Assembly (NCBI GenBank): GCA_013298765.1
Contig: JAAFJA010000002.1
Location: forward strand, 434,001 to 498,000
Reading direction: 5' to 3'
DNA from: Betaproteobacteria bacterium
GTDB taxonomy: Bacteria; Pseudomonadota; Gammaproteobacteria; Burkholderiales; Casimicrobiaceae
Length of the DNA stretch: 64,000 nt
Each line of letters opens with the position of its first letter. The stretch's first letter is position 1. Under the pieces are notes generated by a model. The model made no database searches, was not told where the DNA came from, and was given only the letters and a program-made list of their open reading frames with translations. The translations under genes were made by a program, and so were the position numbers. Shown here piece by piece: positions 43,965 to 52,632 of this stretch.

Positions 43965-45617
43965 TTGCACCTCACATCGGCGCGCGCTTTACCCCTCGCG
44001 AAATCTCAACATCGCGTCACGAACCGAATCTTGTTGATCGTCGTGCTAGTCGCGGCTGTGATGCCATTTGCAGCGCTGATCGTCACTGCGTTTGGCATAG
44101 ATTCGTCGGCGTCGGTCATTTCTAGCTACGCGACGAGCGTGTTGCCGCGATACGCGCTCACTTCCGTTGTCTTAGCCTCGGGCGTGGGGCTGTGCGCGAC
44201 TGTAATCGGCGTGGCGTGCGCCTGGCAAATTGAGCGCTATCGGTTTCCAGGAAGCCGATGGCTGGCGTGGGCGCTACTGCTGCCGATGACCATGCCCGCC
44301 TACGTCGCCGCCTACGCACTCTCTGATTTCACGCAGTTTAGCGGGCCTATTCAATCCTCACTTCGCACACTGTTTGGATGGAGCAAGGGCGATTACTGGT
44401 TCCCCGAATTCGCCTCGATGCCCGGCGCGATCGCAGTCTTCTCTTTTACGCTCTATCCCTACGTCTATCTCATTTCGCGCGCAACGTTCGCCAGTCGGGG
44501 CAATGAGCTATTCGAAGCGGCGCGCACGCTTGGGCTGAGTTCGCGCGATGCGTGGCGACGTGCTGTGCTACCGATGGCACGGCCAGCCATTGCGGGGGCT
44601 GCCTTGCTAGTGGTGATGGAAACGCTCGCGGACTTCGGAACGGTCACGTACTTCGGTGTCGAAACATTCACGGTGGGCATTTACCGCGCGTGGCAAAACA
44701 TGGGGGATTTGGCTGCTGCAGCCCAGTTAGCGATTGCGCTCTTGCTCTGCGTGGTTGCCGTCGTATGGCTCGAACGTCGCGCCAGGCGCCGAGCGCGATA
44801 TGCGAGCGTTCGCGCAAAGCGACACGCCGTTGCTATCGAAACCCAGGGCGTAGGCGCGTGGGCGCGCACGGCTTTGTGCCTGCTACCCATTCTGATCGGT
44901 TTCCTGCTCCCCACGCTGCTGCTGCTGCGTTTGATGCTCGGCGATGTTGCCGCAATCGCCTGGGCTCGAGCATTCGTGTGGATTCAGAACACGGTGATCG
45001 TTGGCGGGGCAGCAGCGATGGTCGCGTTGGTCGTTTCGCTTTGGTTGCAATCGCATTCCCGCCTGTATGAGAGCCGATCAGCGACTGCTGCAGAACGTAT
45101 TCTCTCTTTCGCCTACGCCGTCCCGGGCGCAGTGCTCGCCATCGGCATTTTGCTGCCGCTTGCTTGGATCGATAACCGCTTGATCGAGTTTGCCAAAGCG
45201 AGCTTCGATACGAACCCTGGACTCATTCTCACTGGCAGTGTGTTCGCGCTGATCTACGCCGCAGCGCTTCGCTTTTATGGCGTCGCATCCACCAATGTGG
45301 CAGCGGCTTACGCGGCACTCCCTAGAACGCTCGACGACAGCGCGCGCGTTTTGGGCGCTTCGCCAAAGCGCATTTTTCGGGACGTGCATTGGCCGAATCT
45401 CACGCGCGCCAGCACGGCAGCCGTGGTGCTCTTGTTCATCGATACGGTGAAAGAGCTTCCCGCAACGCTTACGCTGCGTCCCTTCAACTTCGACACCCTG
45501 GCAACGACCACGTACAACCTGGTGAAAGACGAACGATTACCCGAAGCGGCGCTACCGTCGCTTTTGATCGTACTCGTGAGTCTTCCCGCCGTACGTTGGT
45601 TAGCACGAAAATCATGA
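43965..45617 (+). CDS. Iron(III)-type ABC transporter permease (FbpB/ThiP-like)
   Basis: This 550-residue protein has two fused permease halves, about twelve transmembrane segments. Each half has an EAA loop: EAARTLGLSSRDAWRRAVLP and LDDSARVLGASPKRIFRDVHWP. This double-permease form is typical of ferric iron (FbpB/SfuB) importers. No ABC ATPase or binding protein gene is adjacent, so those subunits must be elsewhere. The only start before the first helix is a TTG. Its stop overlaps the next gene's ATG. Confidence 0.88.
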   Translation: MHLTSARALPLAKSQHRVTNRILLIVVLVAAVMPFAALIVTAFGIDSSASVISSYATSVLPRYALTSVVLASGVGLCATVIGVACAWQIERYRFPGSRWLAWALLLPMTMPAYVAAYALSDFTQFSGPIQSSLRTLFGWSKGDYWFPEFASMPGAIAVFSFTLYPYVYLISRATFASRGNELFEAARTLGLSSRDAWRRAVLPMARPAIAGAALLVVMETLADFGTVTYFGVETFTVGIYRAWQNMGDLAAAAQLAIALLLCVVAVVWLERRARRRARYASVRAKRHAVAIETQGVGAWARTALCLLPILIGFLLPTLLLLRLMLGDVAAIAWARAFVWIQNTVIVGGAAAMVALVVSLWLQSHSRLYESRSATAAERILSFAYAVPGAVLAIGILLPLAWIDNRLIEFAKASFDTNPGLILTGSVFALIYAAALRFYGVASTNVAAAYAALPRTLDDSARVLGASPKRIFRDVHWPNLTRASTAAVVLLFIDTVKELPATLTLRPFNFDTLATTTYNLVKDERLPEAALPSLLIVLVSLPAVRWLARKS

Positions 45618-46753
45618 TTGACCGAACTCACCTCCTCGGCGGCATCACGCCTGCCGCGTTCATGCGCGAACATTGGCACAAAAAGCTGCGCCTGATCAAA
45701 CAAGCGATACCTGAGTTCAAGGAATTGCTTTCCGTGGAAGAAATCCTTGCGCTCGCCACACGTGAAGATGTTGAATCGCGTCTCATCGTGCGCGATGGAA
45801 AACGCTGGGCACTCGAACACGGCCCATTCAAGGCATCGCGCTGGAAAAGCTTGCCGAAAGAAAACTGGACGTTACTCGTTCAGGGGCTCAATCTCCATTT
45901 GCCGCGAGCCGACGAGCTGCTGCGAGCATTCGCCTTTGTTCCTTACGCGCGGCTTGATGACATTATGGTTTCGCTCGCGGCCCCTGGCGGCGGCGTCGGT
46001 CCGCACTTCGATTCGTACGACGTTTTTCTGTTGCAAGGGCAAGGGACGCGCCGTTGGAAGCTGAGCGAGCAGCAAGACCTAGAACTTGAGCCCGATGCGC
46101 CGCTCAAAATTCTCAAGAAAATGCGCGCAGAGCAGACGCACGACTTGCACGCAGGCGACATGCTCTATCTGCCGCCAAAAGTTGCGCATGACGGGGTTGC
46201 GACCCAAACGTCCGGGTATTGCACCACTTACTCAATTGGATTTCGCGCGCCAACCAAACAAGAAATTGCGGAAGCGTTTGCGCATTGGCTCGTCGACACC
46301 ACAGAACTCGAAGGTCGCCTCGAAGATCCTGAGCTTAAGGCCACGAACGAGCCCGGGCTCATTCCTAAACACTATGCAAACACCATCGCTGAAACCATTC
46401 TCGAGCTTGGCATTAGCCGAGACACCATCGCGCAGTTTGCTGGCAGCTTCGCGACAGAGCCCAAAGCAAGCGTGGGCTTCATCGCGCCTGAACCTGCGTT
46501 AAGCCGCGCGAAATTCGCGACACTTGCTAAGCAACATGGCGTTCAACTGGACCGTCGAACGTTGTGTGCATACGACGCCAAGCACTTGTTCGTAAACGGC
46601 GAAGCGTTCACGCTCTTGGGTGATATGGCGTTTTGGCGGGAGCTCGCCAACGTCCGCGCAATCGAGGTACCCGCAACACTTGCCAGCGAAACGTTTGATG
46701 CACTTTACGAATGGTACGACGAAGGCTGGTTACATCTGCGATCCGGCAACTAG
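45614..46753 (+). CDS. roxA: JmjC/cupin ribosomal oxygenase (RoxA/YcfD-like)
   Basis: This 379-residue protein belongs to the family of 2-oxoglutarate/Fe(II) hydroxylases; E. coli RoxA hydroxylates an arginine of ribosomal protein L16. Visible elements are AFMREHWHKKLRLIKQAIP, the iron motif HFDSYDVFLLQGQGTRRW (HxD) and the distal His in LYLPPKVAHDGVA. The C-terminal region has the dimerisation/winged-helix segments of this family. The ATG is fixed by the ATGA overlap with the permease gene, so the two are translationally coupled. Confidence 0.92.
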   Translation: MIDRTHLLGGITPAAFMREHWHKKLRLIKQAIPEFKELLSVEEILALATREDVESRLIVRDGKRWALEHGPFKASRWKSLPKENWTLLVQGLNLHLPRADELLRAFAFVPYARLDDIMVSLAAPGGGVGPHFDSYDVFLLQGQGTRRWKLSEQQDLELEPDAPLKILKKMRAEQTHDLHAGDMLYLPPKVAHDGVATQTSGYCTTYSIGFRAPTKQEIAEAFAHWLVDTTELEGRLEDPELKATNEPGLIPKHYANTIAETILELGISRDTIAQFAGSFATEPKASVGFIAPEPALSRAKFATLAKQHGVQLDRRTLCAYDAKHLFVNGEAFTLLGDMAFWRELANVRAIEVPATLASETFDALYEWYDEGWLHLRSGN

Positions 46754-47310
46754 TTGAATCGACTTCCCCACCCGAGCAATCGGAATCCAAAACTTTCGAA
46801 GACGTGGATCTCGAGCAAACTGGAACCCGTACTGAATCCGCGAACACACGCGCGCTGCTGAGCTGGTCGGCTGTAAGTATTGCGATCGACGAATTACTTG
46901 CGCGCACGCAACGTGAGTTCGTCTGTCTCGATGAGAACCTCACACTGCAGGGTTGGGAATCGAAAGCGCGTTTTGATCAATTGCACGACGCGATTGTGGT
47001 GCGCGGCGCGCACGTTCGCATCGCAGTGCACGATACGAAAAGCATCGCCGGGCGCGCACCGCGCATCCTGTCGCTGCTGCGCACGCACGGCCACAAACTC
47101 AGCATTTTGAAGTCACGTGTGCGTCCGTTTCCGGAAGCCGCGATGGCTGTTGCAGACCGACAACACGCCTTATTTCGCCCCGTTTTGGTGCAAAGTCGCG
47201 GTTTTCTGTATCTCGAAAATCCAGTAATTTCAAAGACTTATGTCGATAGATTTGAAGTAATTTGGCAACATGGGGGCACGCGCATGTTTCCCGAAGCGTT
47301 TGGACTGTGA
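46711..47310 (+). CDS. Conserved hypothetical protein, PLD-like C-terminal region
   Basis: The protein has up to 199 residues. The first 45 are poorly structured and the start is uncertain: this ATG overlaps roxA by 43 bp, and a GTG at 46804 is an alternative. The rest resembles a small domain often found near acetyltransferases in Pseudomonas and relatives, with phospholipase D-like folding: ELLARTQREFVCLDENLTLQG, LHDAIVVRGAHVRIAVHD and RPVLVQSRGFLYLENPV. No HKD catalytic motif is seen. It is probably cotranscribed with roxA. Codons near the end are AT-rich. Confidence 0.65.
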   Translation: MVRRRLVTSAIRQLVESTSPPEQSESKTFEDVDLEQTGTRTESANTRALLSWSAVSIAIDELLARTQREFVCLDENLTLQGWESKARFDQLHDAIVVRGAHVRIAVHDTKSIAGRAPRILSLLRTHGHKLSILKSRVRPFPEAAMAVADRQHALFRPVLVQSRGFLYLENPVISKTYVDRFEVIWQHGGTRMFPEAFGL

Positions 47311-47460
47311 GCCCGACCGATTTCGCGCCCTGGGTTTTCGATATACTTCACTTCCTCACTCAGTTTCACCCCGGTTTCGCTCACTGGTGTGGTCTCCGCT
47401 GAGGGAGATTCTCCTTAAGGCACACACATTCGTTAACGATTCACGTATTAGGAAATAGAA

Positions 47461-47817
47461 ATGAAAAAGTCCCTCCTGGTCGCCGCGCTTATCGCGGTCA
47501 GCCTCGTAGCTTGCGGTAAGAAAGAAGAGCCGAAGAAGGAAGCTGCGGCGCCTGCGCCTGCTGCTGCACCCGCTCCTGCTCCTGCAGCTGCTGCTCCTGC
47601 TCCGGTTGATGCCGCTAAAGACGCTGCTGCTAAGGCAGTCGACGCCGCTAAAGACGCTGGCGCTAAAGCAGTTGACGCTGCTAAAGATGCTGGAGCTAAG
47701 GCAGCTGATGCAACGAAAGACGCAGCAGCAAAGACTGTTGATGCCGCTAAAGACGCTGCTGGTAAAGCCGTCGAAGCCGCTAAAGATGCAGCTAAGGATG
47801 CCGTGAAGAAGCCTTAA
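47461..47817 (+). CDS. Lipoprotein with 11-residue helical repeats
   Basis: This 118-residue lipoprotein has a lipobox LVAC at residues 15-18, an Ala/Pro hinge (about 22-45) and then about six tandem units of the type AAKDAGAKAVD. The 11-residue period, with Lys and Asp alternating around Ala, predicts a long amphipathic helix like LEA or apolipoprotein repeats. It may associate with membrane or peptidoglycan. AGGAAA precedes the ATG. A strong terminator follows, so it is a single-gene unit. Repeat codons vary, so this is an old expansion. Confidence 0.85.
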   Translation: MKKSLLVAALIAVSLVACGKKEEPKKEAAAPAPAAAPAPAPAAAAPAPVDAAKDAAAKAVDAAKDAGAKAVDAAKDAGAKAADATKDAAAKTVDAAKDAAGKAVEAAKDAAKDAVKKP

Positions 47818-47843
47818 TCGCTTCAAGTTAACGTCACATCTCG

Positions 47844-47872
47844 AAAGCCGGACCTTGTGTCCGGCTTTTTTT
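47844..47872 (+). terminator. Intrinsic terminator of the repeat lipoprotein gene
   Basis: A perfect 10-bp stem AAAGCCGGAC / GTCCGGCTTT around a CTTGT loop, followed by TTTTT, lies 26 bp after the stop codon. It is a textbook rho-independent terminator. Confidence 0.95.
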
Positions 47873-47935
47873 ATGTCGTCGACGCGAAGCTCGACCCACT
47901 TAACGCCGCGCCCCGCACAATTGCGCCCGACCGGC

Positions 47936-48628
47936 TCAAACAATCCATTCGCGAATCCGCCCGATTGAGTCGACCCGCTCAACGTCATGCGGTAGATGCG
48001 CATCTTCGATGACTGCAACATCCGGAACCCAGTGGGTTCGTGCGCCCGCGCCACGCGCAGCCGTGATGCCCGGCAATGAATCCTCAAATGCCCAGCATGC
48101 TGTTGCGCCAACGCCAACTCGGTGTGCAGCCTCGATGTAGAGATCAGGGGACGGCTTCCCGTTTGCCACTAAGTCGCGGCCCACAATGTGATCGAAGTAG
48201 TGGTGAATGCCGGCCTTGAGGAGCTTCTTTTTCGCCCAAGGTGTCTCGGTCGAAGTCGCAACCGCAATGGGTAAGTTGAGCTGAACCAAATGTTCCAAGG
48301 TTTCGGCAACGGCAGCTTTCGCTGGCACCCCTTCGTCCACTCGCGCGAGATAGTCCTTCGACCACACTCGCCAAAACTCCTCTAACGGAAACGAAGCACC
48401 AAATGCCTCGCGGATGACCTTTGAGCCGTTGTCACGACCAAGCCCGATGAGTCGTTGCGCGATCTGATGCGGAAAATGCAAATTGAGCTCGCGCGCCGCC
48501 ACATCTAAACTCGCCAATGCAACGCGTTCGCTGTCGATAAGAAGTCCGTCCATGTCGAACAAAATGGCCGCAGGACGCTCGCGCGCGCCTCGTGAGGAGG
48601 CATTCAGTTGAATCGGTGTGGAATGCAT
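47936..48628 (-). CDS. HAD-superfamily phosphatase (beta-phosphoglucomutase-like)
   Basis: The 230-residue enzyme has HAD motif I in ILFDMDGLLIDSE, motif II as VATSTETPWAKK (Thr/Ser), the motif III Lys in NGKPSPDLYIEAA and motif IV in WAFEDSLPGITAARGAG. The cap domain is of the helical subclass I type. It probably dephosphorylates a small sugar phosphate or nucleotide. No neighbour suggests the substrate. Confidence 0.88.
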   Translation of the reverse strand: MHSTPIQLNASSRGARERPAAILFDMDGLLIDSERVALASLDVAARELNLHFPHQIAQRLIGLGRDNGSKVIREAFGASFPLEEFWRVWSKDYLARVDEGVPAKAAVAETLEHLVQLNLPIAVATSTETPWAKKKLLKAGIHHYFDHIVGRDLVANGKPSPDLYIEAAHRVGVGATACWAFEDSLPGITAARGAGARTHWVPDVAVIEDAHLPHDVERVDSIGRIREWIV

Positions 48629-48697
48629 GTTTGCGGCTAAATGGATCGGATATTGAGCGGTAACGAATAACCTAAATCGAGCTGTATCGCAATTTAT

Positions 48698-48770
48698 ATT
48701 GGGGCTAGGTCAAGTAAATTAAGTTACTTGATTCGCAAAGAAACAGACATCTAGCCCCAATTGAATCGGG
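48698..48770. repeat. Dispersed motif as an inverted repeat with inner hairpin (copy D)
   Basis: ATTGGGGCTAG (48698-48708) and its exact inverse CTAGCCCCAAT (48751-48761) form 11-base outer arms; the right copy continues into TGAATCGGG to complete the motif. Between them TCAAGTAA (48710-48717) and TTACTTGA (48724-48731) form a perfect 8-bp inner stem. It lies 24 bp beyond the stop of the metallo-beta-lactamase-fold gene. It may fold in RNA from either strand. Confidence 0.7.
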
Positions 48771-48793
48771 AAGAGAAGTATTGAGCTGCATTT

Positions 48794-49561
48794 TTAGGCG
48801 TGAGCCCACGCTGAACCTTCGTCCTGCGTTGCAACCGACACCCGCACATCACGCTCACCCAGCACGCTGCGAAACACAGACTCAACCAGCGCACGCGTGT
48901 TGTTTTGTCGACTCATGTGCGCACCGACGACCGTTTTGAGTTTGTCCGACGCGATCCGCGCCAGCAACTCGGCGGCATGGCGGTTAGAAAGATGTCCGAA
49001 TCGACCAGAAATGCGCGCTTTTAGCGAGGCCGGGTAGCTCGATTGTGCAAGCATCGTTTCGCAGTGATTTGCCTCAAGGAAGAGCGAATCACACTCTGAG
49101 AGAACCTCTTCAATGTGCGCAGTTGTTTCCCCAACGTCAGTCAGAACGCCAAAACGCTTTTGCCCGTCGGTGAACACCATTTGCGACGGCTCCCGCGCAT
49201 CGTGCGGCACCGGAAACGGATGGCACTCAACATCACCAATGGCAAAACAATCGTGCGTGTCGAAGCCGCGAACGGTTACATCTTTCCAGAGCGATTCGGT
49301 CGCGGTGAGCGTGCCGAAAGTCATCCAAACAGGAATACCGAGTTCCCGCGCGGCGCGGGGTGCGCCGCCCACATGATCACCATGCTCATGAGTGACGATG
49401 ATCGCGTTGAGTTCGGTGAGATCGAAGCCGATGCGTTGTGCACGCCGACTAAGTTCACGAACCGAGAAACCGCAGTCAAGCATGACTGCGGTTTTTTCGC
49501 ATTTAACGATGAGCGCGTTTCCTTCGCTGCCGCTGCCGAGGCTGGCGAACCGAAAACTCAC
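48794..49561 (-). CDS. Metallo-beta-lactamase fold hydrolase (YycJ/WalJ-type)
   Basis: The 255-residue protein has the YycJ start FRFASLGSGSEGNALIVKC and the zinc motif THEHGDHVGG. Further sites are HDCFAIGDVECHPFPVPHDA, LFLEANHCE and a late His (VVGAHMSRQNN). Family members are predicted nucleases or phosphodiesterases linked in Gram-positives to the WalKR locus; the proteobacterial function is unknown. GTG start overlaps the bamC stop (GTGA). Confidence 0.9.
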   Translation of the reverse strand: MSFRFASLGSGSEGNALIVKCEKTAVMLDCGFSVRELSRRAQRIGFDLTELNAIIVTHEHGDHVGGAPRAARELGIPVWMTFGTLTATESLWKDVTVRGFDTHDCFAIGDVECHPFPVPHDAREPSQMVFTDGQKRFGVLTDVGETTAHIEEVLSECDSLFLEANHCETMLAQSSYPASLKARISGRFGHLSNRHAAELLARIASDKLKTVVGAHMSRQNNTRALVESVFRSVLGERDVRVSVATQDEGSAWAHA

Positions 49562-50697
49562 TTCAATTGTTCGTGCAGTAATCCAACGATACGAGCGCCC
49601 GTGGCCGACTCGTCGGGCTGACCTTTGCTGTCCAAGATATTGACAGCAGTTTTGCCAGCCTGCTCTTTAACGGTGATTCGATATTGCTCGACGTTTGAGC
49701 TATCGGATTGCCAAAACTTGAGGCGATCCAGAATTCCGTCTTTACGCCCCGTGGAATCCGGATCGGCATAGCGTACGAAGTAGGTTCCGGCGGTGCGATC
49801 GCGATCCACTACCGTGAAGCCGACGCGATCAAGCGCCAAACCAACGCGACGCCAAGCGCGGTCAAAACCGTCTTCCAATGTAAGCGAGGTAAGTTTGCCG
49901 TTTTTGACGATGCTTGCCTGATCAACGCGAGCGGGCGCGGTAGCCGGCGCGGTGGTGACCGCGCTTCTCGCCAACTCTTGCGCAACGTCGCGCGAGAGGC
50001 CCAAGAAAAACATCATGCGCGCAAGAATTTCGGCCTCGAACTCGGGCTCGGTCTTGCGTGGCTCCCAACGAAACACAGGCGTGCCTCCCTGGTTCCCGAC
50101 TTGTTTTTCTTCGAGCCCGCGATGCGAAACATAGACCTCAGTCACGGATGGGCTCACGCGCTCGATACGAACGCGATACTTGTCTCGCGTGCCGCTTGAG
50201 TACGCGAAATCAAATACGCGACCGATAGTGCGCCGAATCACATCGTCGTTGATACGGGCACGGTTTTCAGCCCAGTCTGTTTCCATCACACCGATTCTCG
50301 GATCATCGACCACAAGCGCAAGGTTGAGTGACGTCCAGAAGTCGCGTAGGCGGGCAAACACGTCATCAGCGCCCTGATTCACAACCAACCAACGCTCAGT
50401 ACCTGCGCGCTCGATCCGGATACCGGACTGTGACGGCAGCACACCGCGCGCGCCCGCGAGCGTTGCCGCACGGGTTTGCGCATTCACGCCGGAGAGCGTT
50501 GCGACGCCCGTGACTTTGTAGCGCTCGTCATACTTAGGCGGCGCCAAATCAGGCGGTACTTCGAGCGACGCACCGGCTGAGGCGGAGCGGTATTCAACAC
50601 GCTTCGCTTCGAACGGGTTGAGGCTGGAGAGTGTGCCGCAGCCCGCAATACCAATTACGGCGGCGCACGCCAGGGAAATACTGCGCAAAGTTTTCAT
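49558..50697 (-). CDS. bamC: Outer membrane protein assembly factor BamC
   Basis: This lipoprotein of the BAM complex (also NlpB/DapX) assists insertion of beta-barrel proteins such as the porin here. The lipobox is GIAGC near residue 20, and an unstructured N-terminal segment with LEVPPDLAPPKYDERYKV binds BamD in the family. Two helix-grip domains follow. From the ATG giving MKTLRS it has 379 residues; another ATG six codons upstream is possible. It follows dapA by 31 bp, the usual dapA-bamC arrangement. Confidence 0.92.
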   Translation of the reverse strand: MKTLRSISLACAAVIGIAGCGTLSSLNPFEAKRVEYRSASAGASLEVPPDLAPPKYDERYKVTGVATLSGVNAQTRAATLAGARGVLPSQSGIRIERAGTERWLVVNQGADDVFARLRDFWTSLNLALVVDDPRIGVMETDWAENRARINDDVIRRTIGRVFDFAYSSGTRDKYRVRIERVSPSVTEVYVSHRGLEEKQVGNQGGTPVFRWEPRKTEPEFEAEILARMMFFLGLSRDVAQELARSAVTTAPATAPARVDQASIVKNGKLTSLTLEDGFDRAWRRVGLALDRVGFTVVDRDRTAGTYFVRYADPDSTGRKDGILDRLKFWQSDSSNVEQYRITVKEQAGKTAVNILDSKGQPDESATGARIVGLLHEQLK

Positions 50698-50728
50698 CGA
50701 TACAACTTTGGTCATAGAAATCGGAACG

Positions 50729-51646
50729 TTACTGGGTTAAGCCGGATTCGCGCATTGCGGATTCGACAACGGGGACTGCAGCTGCTGACAGCGGCGTCAT
50801 AGGTAGCCGAACCGCTGCGCCGCAGCGGCCCATTTTTGCCAATGCCCACTTTGCGGGAATCGGGTTTGCTTCGACAAAAAGTTTGAAGTGAAGAGGTGAG
50901 ATCACGTCGTTGATGGCGAGCGCTTTGTCGATCGCACCAGCAAGCGCGTGGCGATACATGTCGGCCATTTGCTTCGGCGCGACATTCGCTGTCACCGAGA
51001 TCACGCCGTCGCCACCAACGAAAGTAAGTGCCAGTGCAGAGTCATCATTGCCGCTGTAGACGGCAAACGCTTTCTTTGGCGCAATTTGAGCGCGAACTCG
51101 GCGCAGAAGTTCAGTGCCGCGCGCCAAATCACCCGTTGCATCCTTGATGCCTATGACATTTGGCAACTCAGCCAAGCGCATCGTCGTTTCAAGACCTAAA
51201 TCAGCAACAGTGCGCCCCGGCACGTTGTAGAGAATCAGTGGCAAATCAACCCGCTCAACGATGGTCTTGAAATGTTGATAGAGACCTTCTTGCGTAGGCT
51301 TGTTGTAGTACGGAACCACCGAAAGGCACGCATTGGCGCCGACCTTTTTCGCGAATTCGGTCAGCGTCACGGCTTCCGCAGTGGAATTTGCGCCCGTGCC
51401 TGCAATGATCGGGATGCGCGCATTGGAATGCTTGACTGCGGTCTCGATGAGAAGGCAATTCTCATCCATCGATACCGTAGGGGATTCGCCTGTAGTACCG
51501 ACGACCACGATGCCGGCGGTACCCGATTCAACATGCCAATCGATCAATCGTTTGAGCGCCGCAAGATCGAGTGAACCATCGTCTTGCATCGGCGTCACAA
51601 TCGCGACGATGCTGCCGCGAATGCTTGGGGTGATCGAAGTGGCCAT
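50729..51646 (-). CDS. dapA: 4-hydroxy-tetrahydrodipicolinate synthase
   Basis: DapA condenses pyruvate with aspartate semialdehyde, the first lysine/diaminopimelate step. The 305-residue TIM barrel has GSIVAIVTPM at 11-20, VGTTGESPT, Tyr150 in LYNVPGR and the Schiff-base Lys178 in GIKDATGD. The pairing with bamC is classic. Its substrate is made by Asd, encoded 48 kb away in this same window. Confidence 0.96.
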   Translation of the reverse strand: MATSITPSIRGSIVAIVTPMQDDGSLDLAALKRLIDWHVESGTAGIVVVGTTGESPTVSMDENCLLIETAVKHSNARIPIIAGTGANSTAEAVTLTEFAKKVGANACLSVVPYYNKPTQEGLYQHFKTIVERVDLPLILYNVPGRTVADLGLETTMRLAELPNVIGIKDATGDLARGTELLRRVRAQIAPKKAFAVYSGNDDSALALTFVGGDGVISVTANVAPKQMADMYRHALAGAIDKALAINDVISPLHFKLFVEANPIPAKWALAKMGRCGAAVRLPMTPLSAAAVPVVESAMRESGLTQ

Positions 51647-51759
51647 TGGCTAAACCGTGTCTTTCCGTTGGAAAAAATGCAACATGCAATGTTAGCGCAC
51701 CGCCGTAGCGGGCCCCGTCGCCGAATGCGCCCCTAACCCAACCTAAGTAAAATCGAGGC

Positions 51760-52536
51760 ATGAGCCTAAATACGCTGCCCACAGGATCGAAGCGCCCGCG
51801 TTGGCGGTTGCGCTGCAGCGCGCCTCAACGCAATCCGCTTGCGTTGATCGTCGCACTCACCGCACTGGCTGCATCTTTTGGCGTTGCAGCGCAACCGGCA
51901 TCGCGCCCCGCCAAGGAAACCCCGACGCTTGAAAAACTCGAGCGTAATCTTCGTGACCTCGGCCAACGTGCACGCGATGCCGCCGCCGAGATTTCGACGA
52001 CTGCGCTCGGGCTCGTCGGCGTCGATTACAAATTCGGCGGCAATCACCCTGATCAAGGGCTCGATTGCAGCGGCTTCGTTCGCTACGTGTTTGCGCAAGC
52101 GACTGGCATTACCCTGCCACGCAGCGCGCGAGAGCAAGCGCGCGTCGGGAAGACCATTTCGCGCGATGAGCTGCAACCGGGCGACCTCGTGTTTTTCAAC
52201 ACCCGCCGTTTTCAGTATTCACACGTAGGTGTGTACCTCGGAGATAGCCGCTTCATTCACTCACCAAGCCGCGGTGGCGTGGTCGAGGTCGTTGATCTTG
52301 ATAACAGCTACTGGCGGAAAACCTTCAATGGCGCGCGTCGTGTGATCGGCGCTGCGGTCGCAGGCGAAGCCAGCGCGGCGACGCTCATGGAGCAGAAACA
52401 AATCGAGGCGGCCGTCAAAAAGCAGCTTGCCGAACAAGCTGAACGCGAGCGCCTAGCCGCTGAAGCGGCCGAAAAAGCTCGCTCTGAGAGTGCGCGCGCC
52501 GCAAACCCGTCAGCAGCGTTCAGCCGGGATTATTAG
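51760..52536 (+). CDS. NlpC/P60 cell-wall peptidase
   Basis: The 258-residue protein has a hydrophobic signal at about 29-44 and a short helical linker. The NlpC/P60 domain has catalytic Cys113 (DCSGF), His165 (SHVGVYLG) and His177 (FIHSPS). Such enzymes cut peptidoglycan stems. A C-terminal coiled-coil stretch (about 205-250) rich in Ala, Glu, Lys and Arg follows the catalytic domain and is uncommon in short members. It is divergent from dapA, with about 110 bp between starts. Confidence 0.92.
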   Translation: MSLNTLPTGSKRPRWRLRCSAPQRNPLALIVALTALAASFGVAAQPASRPAKETPTLEKLERNLRDLGQRARDAAAEISTTALGLVGVDYKFGGNHPDQGLDCSGFVRYVFAQATGITLPRSAREQARVGKTISRDELQPGDLVFFNTRRFQYSHVGVYLGDSRFIHSPSRGGVVEVVDLDNSYWRKTFNGARRVIGAAVAGEASAATLMEQKQIEAAVKKQLAEQAERERLAAEAAEKARSESARAANPSAAFSRDY

Positions 52537-52632
52537 TGTCGTGTTGCGGGCTTGTGCCGCGCTAGGGCGGAGAGGCGATTGCGGTCGTCTCGATCCACGA
52601 AAGCCACGGCGCGCTAACGACGCCGAATTCGC

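Noticed and set aside
47600-47800. Tandem repeats considered as a CRISPR or satellite array
   Set aside because: They encode in-frame 11-residue units with third-position variation and have no spacers.
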